Source: Marinobacterium iners (lineage in GTDB: Bacteria; Pseudomonadota; Gammaproteobacteria; Pseudomonadales; Balneatricaceae). Taken from it: a DNA stretch of 64,000 nt. Below, one piece after another: positions 45,997 through 53,815 of this stretch. The position numbers were made by a program, and so were the translations under genes. Location of the stretch: the NCBI RefSeq assembly GCF_017310015.1, contig NZ_CP022297.1, positions 1,922,001 to 1,986,000 on the forward strand. Direction: 5' to 3'. Position 1 is the first letter of the stretch. Every line of letters starts with the position of its first letter. The notes beneath the pieces were generated by a model. The model did no database searches. It saw only the letters and a list, made by a program, of their open reading frames with translations, and was not told the origin of the DNA.

Positions 45997-46284
45997 ATGA
46001 CGTACAGCGCACGCCTCATTGACGCAATGAAAGAGCGGCAAGGGATACCGTCGGATAACCAGGCGGCAGAAAAAATAGGGATAACTAGAGGAAACCTATC
46101 TAACATACGTTCAGGACGCCGAAATCTGACGCCAGAACAAACAGTTAGAGCCGCCAAGCTGGCCGGTATTGATCCCGGAATTGCGTTATTGAGAAGGTTT
46201 GAAGAAACAATAGACGATCTCGAAACGAGACACTACTTAGAAAAAATAACAGAGGAAATTCAAGAGGTTAGAGCGGTTTCCTAA
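45997..46284 (+). CDS. XRE-type regulator (DUF3693-like), third phage
   Basis: This 95-residue regulator has a helix-turn-helix in SDNQAAEKIGITRGNLSNIRSGRR (about residues 18-41) and a helical C-terminal part. It is divergent from the early operon and next to the TGTAGACA operators, so it is probably the phage repressor. Unlike in copies 1 and 2 it sits at the very end of the genome beside the att site. Confidence 0.86.
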   Translation: MTYSARLIDAMKERQGIPSDNQAAEKIGITRGNLSNIRSGRRNLTPEQTVRAAKLAGIDPGIALLRRFEETIDDLETRHYLEKITEEIQEVRAVS

Positions 46285-46310
46285 CCGTCATACTATACAT
46301 TATGCGAACC
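46283..46310 (-). other. Right-end dif-type site of the array
   Basis: Phage XerD-like arm AACCGTCATAC (46283-46293, degenerate), centre TATACA (46294-46299) and host XerC arm TTATGCGAACC (46300-46310). The XerC arm differs at one base from E. coli dif. Confidence 0.85.
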
Positions 46311-46354
46311 TAAATAATCCCAAAAACAGCCATTGCGCATCAGTAAGCACTTAT

Positions 46355-46651
46355 TTACGCATGATATATCTCGTGAGGATTTTGCAGATAATTGCAGATC
46401 AAACCGGGATGCAACTGAATTAGCTCTTCAGTAAGCTCAGACTGCACGACAAACATGGGATGACATGGAGAAAGATCAGTCTTGGCCAGCACCTCATAGA
46501 GATGCCCTCTCGTCAAGACAAGCGTATTGTGGTCGATCAGATCAGCCTCAAGCTGTACCAGCGAGCCCACATCAATCTCATTCCAGAGCTGAAGCGATTC
46601 CAGCATCATGTCGGCAACAAAGTCTGTTGAGACACCAGTATGCGGACTCAT
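46355..46651 (-). CDS. Hypothetical protein
   Basis: This 98-residue acidic protein (SPHTGVSTDFVADMMLESLQ, then LWNEIDVGSL) is unrecognised. The ATG at 46651 has a GAGGTGG site; a start seven codons upstream is possible. It lies 47 bases downstream of the response regulator gene in the same direction, so it could be in its operon. Confidence 0.6.
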   Translation of the reverse strand: MSPHTGVSTDFVADMMLESLQLWNEIDVGSLVQLEADLIDHNTLVLTRGHLYEVLAKTDLSPCHPMFVVQSELTEELIQLHPGLICNYLQNPHEIYHA

Positions 46652-46698
46652 AACCACCACCTCTTGCAGCAAAAAGCTTACAGTCAGTATAGACCCGA

Positions 46699-47373
46699 TC
46701 AGGCCTGTATGATTCCGGCCCTCAATGCGAGATGAATGATTTCGGAACCATTGGTGAGACTCAGCTTGCGAAGAATATTGGCACGGTGCGCATGAACTGT
46801 TTTAGGGCTGAGAAATATAGTTTCGGCGATGGCATTTACGCTGCGCCCCTCAGCCAAAAGTGTAAAAATTTCCAGCTCACGCCGGGTCAGCTGCGCAATG
46901 GGCGAATGCTCTGGCGGAACATGTGAGTCTTGCCCAATCTGATCACTGACCGACCTGGAGAAATAGCTGCGCCCACAATAGATTTCACGCACAGCATGCA
47001 CAAGCTCATCCTGGGCACAGCGCTTGGTCACATAGCCTTTCACCCCCGCATCAGCCACCCGCGCAGGGTAAGGACTGGCCTCCCAGATTGTTAACACCAA
47101 AATACGCGCATAAGGATCAATAGCCAGAATATGCTTGATGGCATCAAGACCACCTGTCGTTGAGGTCGCCTCTACAGTCGTACTGTCAGCAGGCATGGCG
47201 AGATCCATTACAACGACATCAGGCGATAACTCTCGATACAGCTCAACAGCCTGTCTACCGTTCTCAGCCTCAGCCAAAATCTCCATATCTTCTTCTTTCA
47301 ACAACATATGCTGGAATCCAGCACGGACGATCGAGTGATCATCAACCAGCAATATGCGGATAGTATCGCTCAT
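46699..47373 (-). CDS. NarL/FixJ-type response regulator
   Basis: This 224-residue two-domain regulator has a receiver (IRILLVDDHSIVRAGF; phosphoacceptor Asp in PDVVVMDLAMP near residue 57; conserved Lys in VKGYVTKRCAQDE) and a LuxR-type helix-turn-helix (LTRRELEIFTLLAEGRSVNA, ending near residue 205). No sensor kinase is adjacent, so it is an orphan here. It resembles GacA/UvrY but is not next to uvrC. The chosen start is MSDTIRI; 17 further codons are open upstream. Confidence 0.9.
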   Translation of the reverse strand: MSDTIRILLVDDHSIVRAGFQHMLLKEEDMEILAEAENGRQAVELYRELSPDVVVMDLAMPADSTTVEATSTTGGLDAIKHILAIDPYARILVLTIWEASPYPARVADAGVKGYVTKRCAQDELVHAVREIYCGRSYFSRSVSDQIGQDSHVPPEHSPIAQLTRRELEIFTLLAEGRSVNAIAETIFLSPKTVHAHRANILRKLSLTNGSEIIHLALRAGIIQA

Positions 47374-47447
47374 ATCAGCCCCCCGTGTGTTGATCGAAAC
47401 GCGCAGAAAGAATACCAGAACCACCCTGCCAACTCACCACTCAGGAA

Positions 47448-47897
47448 TTACCCTTTAGTATATTCCCCTATACTGTCAGCACCCCGATAAACACCAGAGG
47501 TGTCAACATCTACGGCCTCAGCCGAGAGACAAGCACTATTATCAAGATGAGCCGGCACTGCAACCAACTCATCACTGAATCCGATCAGTCGAATCCCTTC
47601 TTTATCACAATGAGCCAGCACACGTTCCAATGCTTTAAGCACCGACTCCTGTCGATCATTGAATCGATCCAGCTTTTCAACCTGGTGCCTGCGACGACTG
47701 GTGACCGTACGCAACACATAATCACCGGCATCCAGCAGCTGAATCGTGAGCCCTGCAAGCTTCTCACGCACCAGTACAGCCTTGGCAACTTCGAACAGAG
47801 CCTCATCAGAGCAACTCACCTGGTCGCCCGGCGAGCAGGCACGCAGACGCTCTGTCACTTCCTGTACGCCAATATCACTGGATAAATAAAATTCCAT
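47448..47897 (-). CDS. Hypothetical protein
   Basis: This 149-residue soluble protein (MEFYLSSDIGVQEVTERLRA; GIRLIGFSDELVAVPAHLDN) is unrecognised. It lies between the KfrA-like and response regulator genes, all on the minus strand, and may form an operon with one of them. Confidence 0.6.
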   Translation of the reverse strand: MEFYLSSDIGVQEVTERLRACSPGDQVSCSDEALFEVAKAVLVREKLAGLTIQLLDAGDYVLRTVTSRRRHQVEKLDRFNDRQESVLKALERVLAHCDKEGIRLIGFSDELVAVPAHLDNSACLSAEAVDVDTSGVYRGADSIGEYTKG

Positions 47898-47938
47898 ATT
47901 TTCAATTCATTAGGGAAGCAAGTTAAAAAGCTTTATGA

Positions 47939-48604
47939 TCATTCACCCAGCCGATTCCTCAGTCGGGCATTCTCCTGGCTTAGCCGATCGCCAAGCTGAC
48001 GCAAACGCTGAAGCTCTTCTTCCTGCATTCGCGAGCGTACCCGCAGCTCAATCATGGCCTCAGCATGCCCGCCATTTTCGGCGCCCATATGTTGCAGTTG
48101 GCGCACCTCACGCTGAGCAGTATCGCGCTCCACAGTAAGTTTCAACTGCTGCTCTTCCAGTTCAAAGACGCGCCTTTCAAGCTCACGCTTCTCCTGCGCC
48201 AGCTGCTCGCAGCGATCGAGCAGCCTTGCGTTCTGACTATGCGCATCAGAAAGAGCCCGCTCACCACCACTGTTTTTTTGCTGTGCAGACTGCAGCAACT
48301 CCTGCTGCCTTTGCTCAAGCGCCTGTTTTTGCTCAGCGAACTGATGCTCGGCATAAGCCAGAGCGCGATCCCAGGCCTGATTGGCCAAAGTCAGGACCGG
48401 TTCAGGAAGCTCAGGGTGCTCATTTCGACGAGAAATACGCTGCGCAAGAGTATGCCACCAGTCGTTCAGGGCGCGATTGATCGTCGTCAGACTACCGCTA
48501 CCCAACCTCTCACGCACATTTTGCTGCGTGGGCCGGATTCCTTCTTCCAGAAGCTGATCAGCCACCTCAATGACCCGGGCATGTGTATCGCTTTTTTTGG
48601 ACAT
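47939..48604 (-). CDS. KfrA-like DNA-binding coiled-coil protein
   Basis: This 221-residue protein has an N-terminal KfrA-type helix-turn-helix (ARVIEVADQLLEEGIRPTQQNVRERLGSGSLTTINRALNDWW, about residues 9-50) and then a long Gln/Glu/Arg-rich coiled coil to the C terminus. KfrA-family proteins are nucleoid-type DNA binders best known from plasmids. A chromosomal copy 1.6 kb from dif is noteworthy. The start follows a palindromic, AT-rich promoter region that may be an autoregulatory site. Confidence 0.82.
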   Translation of the reverse strand: MSKKSDTHARVIEVADQLLEEGIRPTQQNVRERLGSGSLTTINRALNDWWHTLAQRISRRNEHPELPEPVLTLANQAWDRALAYAEHQFAEQKQALEQRQQELLQSAQQKNSGGERALSDAHSQNARLLDRCEQLAQEKRELERRVFELEEQQLKLTVERDTAQREVRQLQHMGAENGGHAEAMIELRVRSRMQEEELQRLRQLGDRLSQENARLRNRLGE

Positions 48605-48746
48605 ATAGTACGCAATATGTATTGAATGATATGTATCGAGCTAGACCAATTTAACGCCTCACTGACAGGAAACGCAAGCCACACATACCCCGATCAGCCA
48701 AACTCATCTAAGATGCTGTAAAGCCTATAAAAAAGGAGCAGCAACC

Positions 48747-49751
48747 ATGGCTATACGCATTGCAATCAACGGCTACGGCAGGATCGGTCGCAACATCCTG
48801 CGCGCCCTGTACGAGAGTGGCCGCGAGCAGGAGTTTGAGGTAGTGGCGATCAATGATCTTGGAGACAGTGCGATCAGTGCTCACTTGACCGAGTACGACT
48901 CAGTGCACGGCCGCTTTATGTGGCCAGTTCGCGCTGAAAAGGATCGCTTGATTCTAGGAGAGCACTCTATTCGGATGCTGCGCGAGCCAGATCCTCACGC
49001 CCTCCCCTGGCGCGAACTGGGCGTTGATATTGTGTTCGAGTGCACAGGTCGATTTACAGACCGCGAACAGGCCAGTATCCATTTGCAGCAAGGCGCCGGC
49101 AAGGTACTGGTTTCTGCCCCAGCCAAGGGAGCCGATGCAACTATTGTTTTCGGCGTTAACGAATCGATACTTACCTCAGAACATCAAGTTGTCTCAAACG
49201 CATCCTGCACAACGAATTGCCTGGCCCCGATGGCAAAAGCACTGAACGATTCGATCGGCATCCAGCAAGGCCTCATGACAACCATCCACTCGTACACAAA
49301 CGATCAACACTTGACTGATGTGTATCACACAGACCTGTATCGAGCACGGGCGGCAGCTCTATCCATGATTCCAACCAAGACCGGTGCCGCCAAGGCAGTT
49401 GGACTGGTGCTGCCGGAACTCGATGGCCGACTTTCAGGTCTTGCTGTACGCGTTCCAACTGCAAACGTTTCACTGGTTGACCTGACCTTTACCGCCAACC
49501 GCAACACTACCGTTGAAGAGGTGAACGCCATCATGAAACGTGCAGCCGAGGCCAGCAAAGGGATTATTGAGTACAACAGCACTCCTTTAGTATCGATAGA
49601 TTTCAACCATCACAGCGCCTCTACCATCTATGACAGCCTTCAAACTCAGGTGCTTGGCAGCATGGTTAAGGTGTTCGCCTGGTATGACAACGAGTGGGGT
49701 TTTTCTAATCGCATGCTGGATACAGCCAGCTGCATGCACAAGACCTCCTAA
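48747..49751 (+). CDS. gap: Type I glyceraldehyde-3-phosphate dehydrogenase
   Basis: This 334-residue enzyme has the NAD motif INGYGRIGRN (residues about 7-16), INDLGD with the acid that selects NAD, the catalytic cysteine in ASCTTNCL (about 151-158) and the WYDNEWGFSNRM C-terminal signature. It interconverts glyceraldehyde-3-phosphate and 1,3-bisphosphoglycerate. The related erythrose-4-phosphate dehydrogenase (Epd) is an alternative that sequence alone does not fully exclude. A GGAGCAGC site precedes the ATG. Confidence 0.9.
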   Translation: MAIRIAINGYGRIGRNILRALYESGREQEFEVVAINDLGDSAISAHLTEYDSVHGRFMWPVRAEKDRLILGEHSIRMLREPDPHALPWRELGVDIVFECTGRFTDREQASIHLQQGAGKVLVSAPAKGADATIVFGVNESILTSEHQVVSNASCTTNCLAPMAKALNDSIGIQQGLMTTIHSYTNDQHLTDVYHTDLYRARAAALSMIPTKTGAAKAVGLVLPELDGRLSGLAVRVPTANVSLVDLTFTANRNTTVEEVNAIMKRAAEASKGIIEYNSTPLVSIDFNHHSASTIYDSLQTQVLGSMVKVFAWYDNEWGFSNRMLDTASCMHKTS

Positions 49752-49857
49752 GCCAGGAAGCAGAGCGCGTATTTCGTTTGACTTTTTATTCAAGCAACGG
49801 GAAAATGCGCGCTCAACGCTTTGATTGAAAAGACCAAGCCCTTAATCAGCGCGCAAA

Positions 49858-49943
49858 GCCCCGATGGTGAAATTGGTAGACACAAGGGATTTAAAATCCC
49901 TCGGCCTTTGGCTGTACCGGTTCGAGTCCGGTTCGGGGCACCA
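49858..49943 (+). tRNA. tRNA-Leu (anticodon UAA)
   Basis: An 86-nt type II tRNA: acceptor GCCCCGA pairs with TCGGGGC, anticodon stem AGGGA/TCCCT with loop TTTAAAA (anticodon TAA), a long variable arm, T-loop GGTTCGAGTCC and encoded CCA. Its 3' end is the attachment site of the island at 49928-58766. Confidence 0.97.
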
Positions 49944-49945
49944 GT
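49928..49945 (+). repeat. attL of the tRNA-Leu island (18-bp direct repeat)
   Basis: CCGGTTCGGGGCACCAGT covers the T-arm and acceptor 3' part of tRNA-Leu. It is repeated exactly at 58749-58766. Confidence 0.93.
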
Positions 49946-50010
49946 AAACCAATAAAATCAATGACTTACGGGGCATTAAAGGCATTACCCACGATAATAC
50001 CCATCAAACG

Positions 50011-50036
50011 AAAAACCCTTAAAAAGGGCTTTTTTA
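50011..50036 (+). terminator. Terminator after tRNA-Leu, inside the island end
   Basis: The repeat AAAAACCCTT / AAGGG is followed by CTTTTTT and lies 67 bases after the tRNA. It may restore termination of the tRNA transcript after integration. Confidence 0.75.
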
Positions 50037-50130
50037 TGGGTAATCAATATAACGGTTATCGGTCATCAACAGCGCCTTAATATGGCTCATGCTGTTTTAA
50101 TACGTATCGTCCGATATGTACCCCGTACTA

Positions 50131-50412
50131 TTACCCCGACTCACACCACCGGATAAACGCTTCCGATACAGCATCAGGATCATGCCCAGTGAAGGTGCAG
50201 ACGTGCCGGAGCATCGGCCCCACTCTGCATAGGTCATCAAAGGCTTGTTCTTGTTCATGCGGTGGGATGTTCGGCTTGTACGGTGCCATGCCTTGCCAGT
50301 GTCGGCAGCCGTCCTGCAGCAGCGCAGCGAGAACAGACCGCCATAGACGTTCCGGGCCTGCAGGGTTGATAGACTCAGACAATGATGAATCAGGCAACAA
50401 TGAATCAGGCAT
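50131..50412 (-). CDS. Hypothetical island protein
   Basis: This 93-residue protein (LWRSVLAALLQDGCRHWQGM, VGPMLRHVCTFTGHDPDAVS) is rich in His and Cys and unrecognised. It is the last gene of the island before attL. Confidence 0.6.
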   Translation of the reverse strand: MPDSLLPDSSLSESINPAGPERLWRSVLAALLQDGCRHWQGMAPYKPNIPPHEQEQAFDDLCRVGPMLRHVCTFTGHDPDAVSEAFIRWCESG

Positions 50413-50520
50413 GATTTTTGCGTTCCATCCATCTGACTGAATCTAAAATAGATTGCCGTGCAACAATCCAATGCCTAGCAATTGCCGTGCCAATAGATTT
50501 TAACTATCAGGCCTGCAAAG

Positions 50521-50682
50521 TCAAAACGGCTCAGGGTCAGCATCAAGCCCCATCTGTTCACGCACACGGCACATAAACGCCTCTAAGCTCTCGTTGTCGT
50601 GCCGGAACACCAACAGACCCGTACCGACTTGCTCGGCCATCATCAACCGGCCCAGATCGTCAAAAATCAGCATCAGCTTCAT
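50521..50682 (-). CDS. Small hypothetical island protein
   Basis: This 53-residue frame (MKLMLIFDDLGRLMMAEQVG) ends with an acidic tail. A GAGG site lies nine bases upstream of the ATG. Function unknown. Confidence 0.5.
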   Translation of the reverse strand: MKLMLIFDDLGRLMMAEQVGTGLLVFRHDNESLEAFMCRVREQMGLDADPEPF

Positions 50683-50758
50683 GACATGGCCTCAATGGGT
50701 GGCCCTCCTCCCCGTGACTATAGACAGACTTCGGAAGGGATTCGGGCCATTGTTGGGG

Positions 50759-50908
50759 TTATTGGTTCTCAGGTTCCGGCTTAGGCTTGGGCATCGGCGG
50801 TAATCCCGTCCGGTCGCCCTGCTTGTCGCGCTGGTAGCCTTCAATCCACTGGTTGTAAATCTGATCCTTGTACCGGCCACCTTGAGCCGGGGATGATCGT
50901 TTAGCCAT
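50759..50908 (-). CDS. Small hypothetical island protein coupled to the 245-residue gene
   Basis: This 49-residue basic protein (MAKRSSPAQGGRYKDQIYNQ) ends in a Pro/Lys/Glu tail. Its ATG overlaps the stop of the preceding gene by eight bases, which supports translation. Confidence 0.58.
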   Translation of the reverse strand: MAKRSSPAQGGRYKDQIYNQWIEGYQRDKQGDRTGLPPMPKPKPEPENQ

Positions 50909-51638
50909 GCTGGCCACCTTCTACGGCTTCGGTGCCAAGCGCAGCGAGTAACTGCTCTTCGGCGCTTCGGGTGTCGGCTTCCTGCTTTTCGGCGATATGT
51001 TCGCCCATTGGGTCGCGCAGCTCGTTGGTGGTGCTCATGTAGGAATCGACAGCCAGGTTTAAGGCATGGGTGGCGGCATCCAGTGCGGCGCGTTGCTCTG
51101 CCAGCTCAGGGGCTACTTTCTGCAGGTGCATATCAATAAGAGACTCCACCGGCTCAGTAGTGCCGCCATACAGCGCGGGGGTGGTCGCATTGCGGACAGC
51201 CTGCAGGATCGCCACATCACCACTTAATGCGGCATCGCGTAGCATCTTGTCCCGTGCTTTCTGGTCGAGGCCGCGCAACACACTGCGGATCTCTTGAGCG
51301 GCGGCTTCGGTCTGGGGTGAATGGAGTCCGGCCTTTACTTCGGCATCGGACTTGATACGGCGCTCCAGAATGTCGAGTTGTTCGGCGGCGCTGGTCGCCT
51401 TCTTGCGTACTGCCTCGCTGGCCTGCTCAAAACGGCGCTTGTACTTCAATGCGCGGGCTTCACGGGTCAGGTTGGGGTCAGGGGTGGCGTGTAGTTTGGT
51501 CAGGCCATCATACAGACCGGACATAGTATCGACGGCGTTCATCACGCCCAGCAGCTCACCACCTAAGGTGCTGTTCATCAGCTTGGAGCGGGTTTTATCG
51601 GCATTCAGGAAAACGGGTTTGGTCTGGTTGCGTTTCAT
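50901..51638 (-). CDS. Helical hypothetical protein downstream of the terminase
   Basis: This 245-residue, almost wholly helical protein (MKRNQTKPVFLNADKTRSKL at the start; a coiled-coil-like RRFEQASEAVRKKATSAAEQ around residue 70) is not recognised. The ATG at 51638 has GAGGG upstream; a TTG start seven codons earlier would overlap the terminase. In a virus this slot after the large terminase would usually hold a portal, but no portal features are visible. A scaffold- or size-redirecting-type role is speculative. Confidence 0.65.
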   Translation of the reverse strand: MKRNQTKPVFLNADKTRSKLMNSTLGGELLGVMNAVDTMSGLYDGLTKLHATPDPNLTREARALKYKRRFEQASEAVRKKATSAAEQLDILERRIKSDAEVKAGLHSPQTEAAAQEIRSVLRGLDQKARDKMLRDAALSGDVAILQAVRNATTPALYGGTTEPVESLIDMHLQKVAPELAEQRAALDAATHALNLAVDSYMSTTNELRDPMGEHIAEKQEADTRSAEEQLLAALGTEAVEGGQHG

Positions 51639-51648
51639 TTCGGTGCCC

Positions 51649-53025
51649 TCAGTTGGCAAAGGTAATAGGGATATGGGTTACAGGTTCGGAGCGGTTGAGC
51701 GCGTAACGACAAGCATCGGCGGCATGGTCTGGCGCAGTTGTGTCGAGGTCATCAATTCGACGTTGATCTCGGGGCAATGACGGCACGGTCAGCCACCAGT
51801 ACCGGCAGAGCCGAGAGATATACAGCCCCGGCTTGTCGATAGCGCCAGCGTCGGCCAGCATACGGCGCATAACCTCCCAGCCAGCCGCTCGGGAGCCTTT
51901 CCGGGCACGTAGGAAGCGAACACCAGACCGTGCGAACTCATCGGCAATACTGCCTGCCTGCGAGCCTGTTCGGTTGAATATGGCGTCATCAGCCACGCCC
52001 TGAGGTGGTACGCCCCAGCGGTCGCACATAGCGCGTATATGGTCGGACAGATCCGGCACGGTCAGCCCTAAGCCCCGGTTGAGGTCGTCCTCGAGTACCG
52101 ACGCGAACTCATCCAGCAGGATAACTGAGCCCTTGGGGTAGTATCTCCCGTCCGGGCCTTCAGCGCCGGGTGATTCAAGGCATAGGTACGTGACCGACGG
52201 CGCAGCGACGCCGAAGTCGTGAGCGAGGTACGGACGCCATGCCTTAATACTCGGGATCTCAGACCACGGCTCGACCTTGTTCCGGCTTTCATCCAGTACC
52301 GACGCGAAAAACGCCCCACGGATCACGCTCCAATCACCGTCGAGCCATGCCTTAGCGAGCTCGGGGTCGGTGCTGCAGGATGCCATCAGGTTGCGTCGGT
52401 ACTTTTCTTGGTCGATAAACGGGTTGTCCCGATACGTCGTGCTGATCGTTACGAAGTCAGCGCCGGTTGCACTGCACTGGTACGGGAGCCAGGACTCCCT
52501 GAGCGCGTATCGTTGCGCCAGCCACGCATGACCAGCGCCACCGGGGTTAGCCAGTAGGATGAACCGTGTCGGGACGCCCTCAGGGGCTCGGAGGGATGAT
52601 CTCAGTCGATCAACAAGCGCCGGAGTCGACCATTGCCCTGCCTCATCCACGGCGATATGGGTAAAGCTCTTGCCCTGAAACTTGAGGAAGTCGGCTTCCC
52701 GCTCGAGCTGGTCGAGCTGAATCGTAGCGCCATTGGGTAGGGTGAAGCGGTGTTTCTGAGCGTCGTATCGGGAGCCGTTGCCGTAGATTGCATGAAAGAA
52801 TGCGCGGAACTCGCTCTCGAGATCCTGCAGGCCGGGGAAGCTACGACGCACCACCAGACAGCGAGCCTGTTCCTTGTACTGCTCACAATGCCGGAGGAAC
52901 AGCGCAGCGAGGAAGCGGCTTTTACCGCCTGCCCTGCCCCCCATTGCAGCGAGGTCGTAGTCCTCGGGTATGGTCATCGCCTGAGCCTGCCACGGTGCGA
53001 GCTGGTCGGGCTTGAGCTCACTCAT
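51649..53025 (-). CDS. Phage terminase large subunit
   Basis: This 458-residue packaging motor has a Walker A-like GGRAGGKS (about residues 29-36), Walker B THIAVDEAGQW (about 121-131), a coupling motif region ILLANPGG, and a nuclease half with acidic residues (AHDFGVAAPS; VADDAIFN; HAADACRYAL). All expected motifs appear intact. The gene overlaps the small subunit by eight bases. Confidence 0.9.
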   Translation of the reverse strand: MSELKPDQLAPWQAQAMTIPEDYDLAAMGGRAGGKSRFLAALFLRHCEQYKEQARCLVVRRSFPGLQDLESEFRAFFHAIYGNGSRYDAQKHRFTLPNGATIQLDQLEREADFLKFQGKSFTHIAVDEAGQWSTPALVDRLRSSLRAPEGVPTRFILLANPGGAGHAWLAQRYALRESWLPYQCSATGADFVTISTTYRDNPFIDQEKYRRNLMASCSTDPELAKAWLDGDWSVIRGAFFASVLDESRNKVEPWSEIPSIKAWRPYLAHDFGVAAPSVTYLCLESPGAEGPDGRYYPKGSVILLDEFASVLEDDLNRGLGLTVPDLSDHIRAMCDRWGVPPQGVADDAIFNRTGSQAGSIADEFARSGVRFLRARKGSRAAGWEVMRRMLADAGAIDKPGLYISRLCRYWWLTVPSLPRDQRRIDDLDTTAPDHAADACRYALNRSEPVTHIPITFAN

Positions 53026-53419
53026 TCGGCAATGCCTCCTGCTTGACGCTGATCGCCTTCATGTAGTCGGCGGCGTCCATCGCTGCAGGGAGCTGAAACG
53101 TGATATTGAGCCGTTCGCCCTTTTCCTGAGGTATCTTTTCCGATACGCCATGCCGTGCGGCCAGCAGGGTCTGAGCGGCCTTTACATCGCCCTCGACAGC
53201 CTTGCTGTATAGCGCGTCGAGCAGGTTGTCGCGTTCAATACTGAGCGCATTGTCCCATACCTCCCGGCTCGGTTTATGCTCTCTCAGAACCCTGCGGAAC
53301 TGGTCGAGCGGCATCCCGAGCGCATCAGCGGCGCGGGACTCAGACAGCAGACCATTGGACGCCATCGCCTCGAGGTGCTTTTTCGCTCCGGGCGGGAGCT
53401 TTTCAAAGGGTCTAGCCAT
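53018..53419 (-). CDS. Phage terminase small subunit
   Basis: This 133-residue protein has an N-terminal helix-turn-helix (LLSESRAADALGMPLDQFRR) and the GDVKAAQTLLAARHGVSEKI segment common in small terminases, followed by a C-terminal strand region. It recognises the packaging site on DNA. Three GGTTAAA repeats lie immediately upstream. Confidence 0.83.
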   Translation of the reverse strand: MARPFEKLPPGAKKHLEAMASNGLLSESRAADALGMPLDQFRRVLREHKPSREVWDNALSIERDNLLDALYSKAVEGDVKAAQTLLAARHGVSEKIPQEKGERLNITFQLPAAMDAADYMKAISVKQEALPNE

Positions 53420-53420
53420 T

Positions 53421-53459
53421 GGTTAAACCTATCAAATAGGGGTTAAACGATAGGTTAAA
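53421..53459. promoter_or_regulatory. GGTTAAA repeats at the terminase promoter
   Basis: GGTTAAAC at 53421-53428 and 53441-53448 and GGTTAAAT at 53453-53460 lie directly upstream of the small terminase start, with TATC/GATA stretches between. They are probable operator repeats. Confidence 0.5.
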
Positions 53460-53639
53460 TATATCACAACAGCCGAAAAATTGCTCGAGTTGATGGGTAA
53501 AAAGATGGGCTGCGGGTTATATCAATTGCAGGTCATTGAAAATTAAGGAAGGGTTGCGCCTCGATCAGGTATCGAACCGGAGCGCAGCAGGCTACACACG
53601 GACGGCGCGGCGTGTCTTTTCTGTCTTATCAGACCATTC

Positions 53640-53813
53640 TGCCGGTATTGAATAGACCATGCCAGTTCAATCTATTCTCACAACAAACATCACCGGTTTA
53701 GGCGGGACATCGGGACACCCTATAGGGGTGTGTCCCGTCCCGTCCCGCTAAAGAGTACCGGCAGGGGGACAAATGTCCCGCTTTGTCCCGTCCTGTCCCG
53801 GTGTCCCGTTAGA
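53640..53813. other. Candidate replication origin of the island with TGTCCCG iterons
   Basis: An AT-richer stretch (53645-53700) is followed by clustered TGTCCCG repeats. Inverted copies lie at 53703-53709 and 53711-53717. Direct copies lie at 53731-53737, 53774-53780, 53784-53790, 53794-53800 and 53802-53808, with two partial TCCCG units at 53738-53747. Three direct copies are spaced exactly ten bases apart. The cluster lies immediately 3' of the primase-helicase gene, the usual place in SaPI-like elements. The rest of the 396-base gap (53461-53640) holds no gene. Confidence 0.72.
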
Positions 53814-53815
53814 CT

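Larger units (their letters stand above)
39773..46299 (-). mobile_element. Third filamentous prophage (about 6.5 kb), unrelated to copies 1 and 2
   Basis: A second type of inovirus shares the same dif. It has its own initiator (PF02486-like), ssDNA-binding protein, coat, TspB-like adsorption protein, pVI and Zot genes on the minus strand, a repressor at the right end and two plus-strand genes at the left. Ends are TTATACGAAGT (39773) and TATACA (46294-46299), the latter joined to the host XerC arm. No integrase is present. Confidence 0.93.

Noticed and set aside
53461..53640. Extra gene in the gap between the small terminase and primase-helicase
   Set aside because: No frame with a ribosome site or protein-like composition was found. 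The region is better explained as origin and promoter DNA.
53703..53808. CRISPR array
   Set aside because: The repeats are only seven bases and 8-10 bases apart, without spacers or cas genes, so iterons are the better reading. No CRISPR array was seen anywhere in the window.
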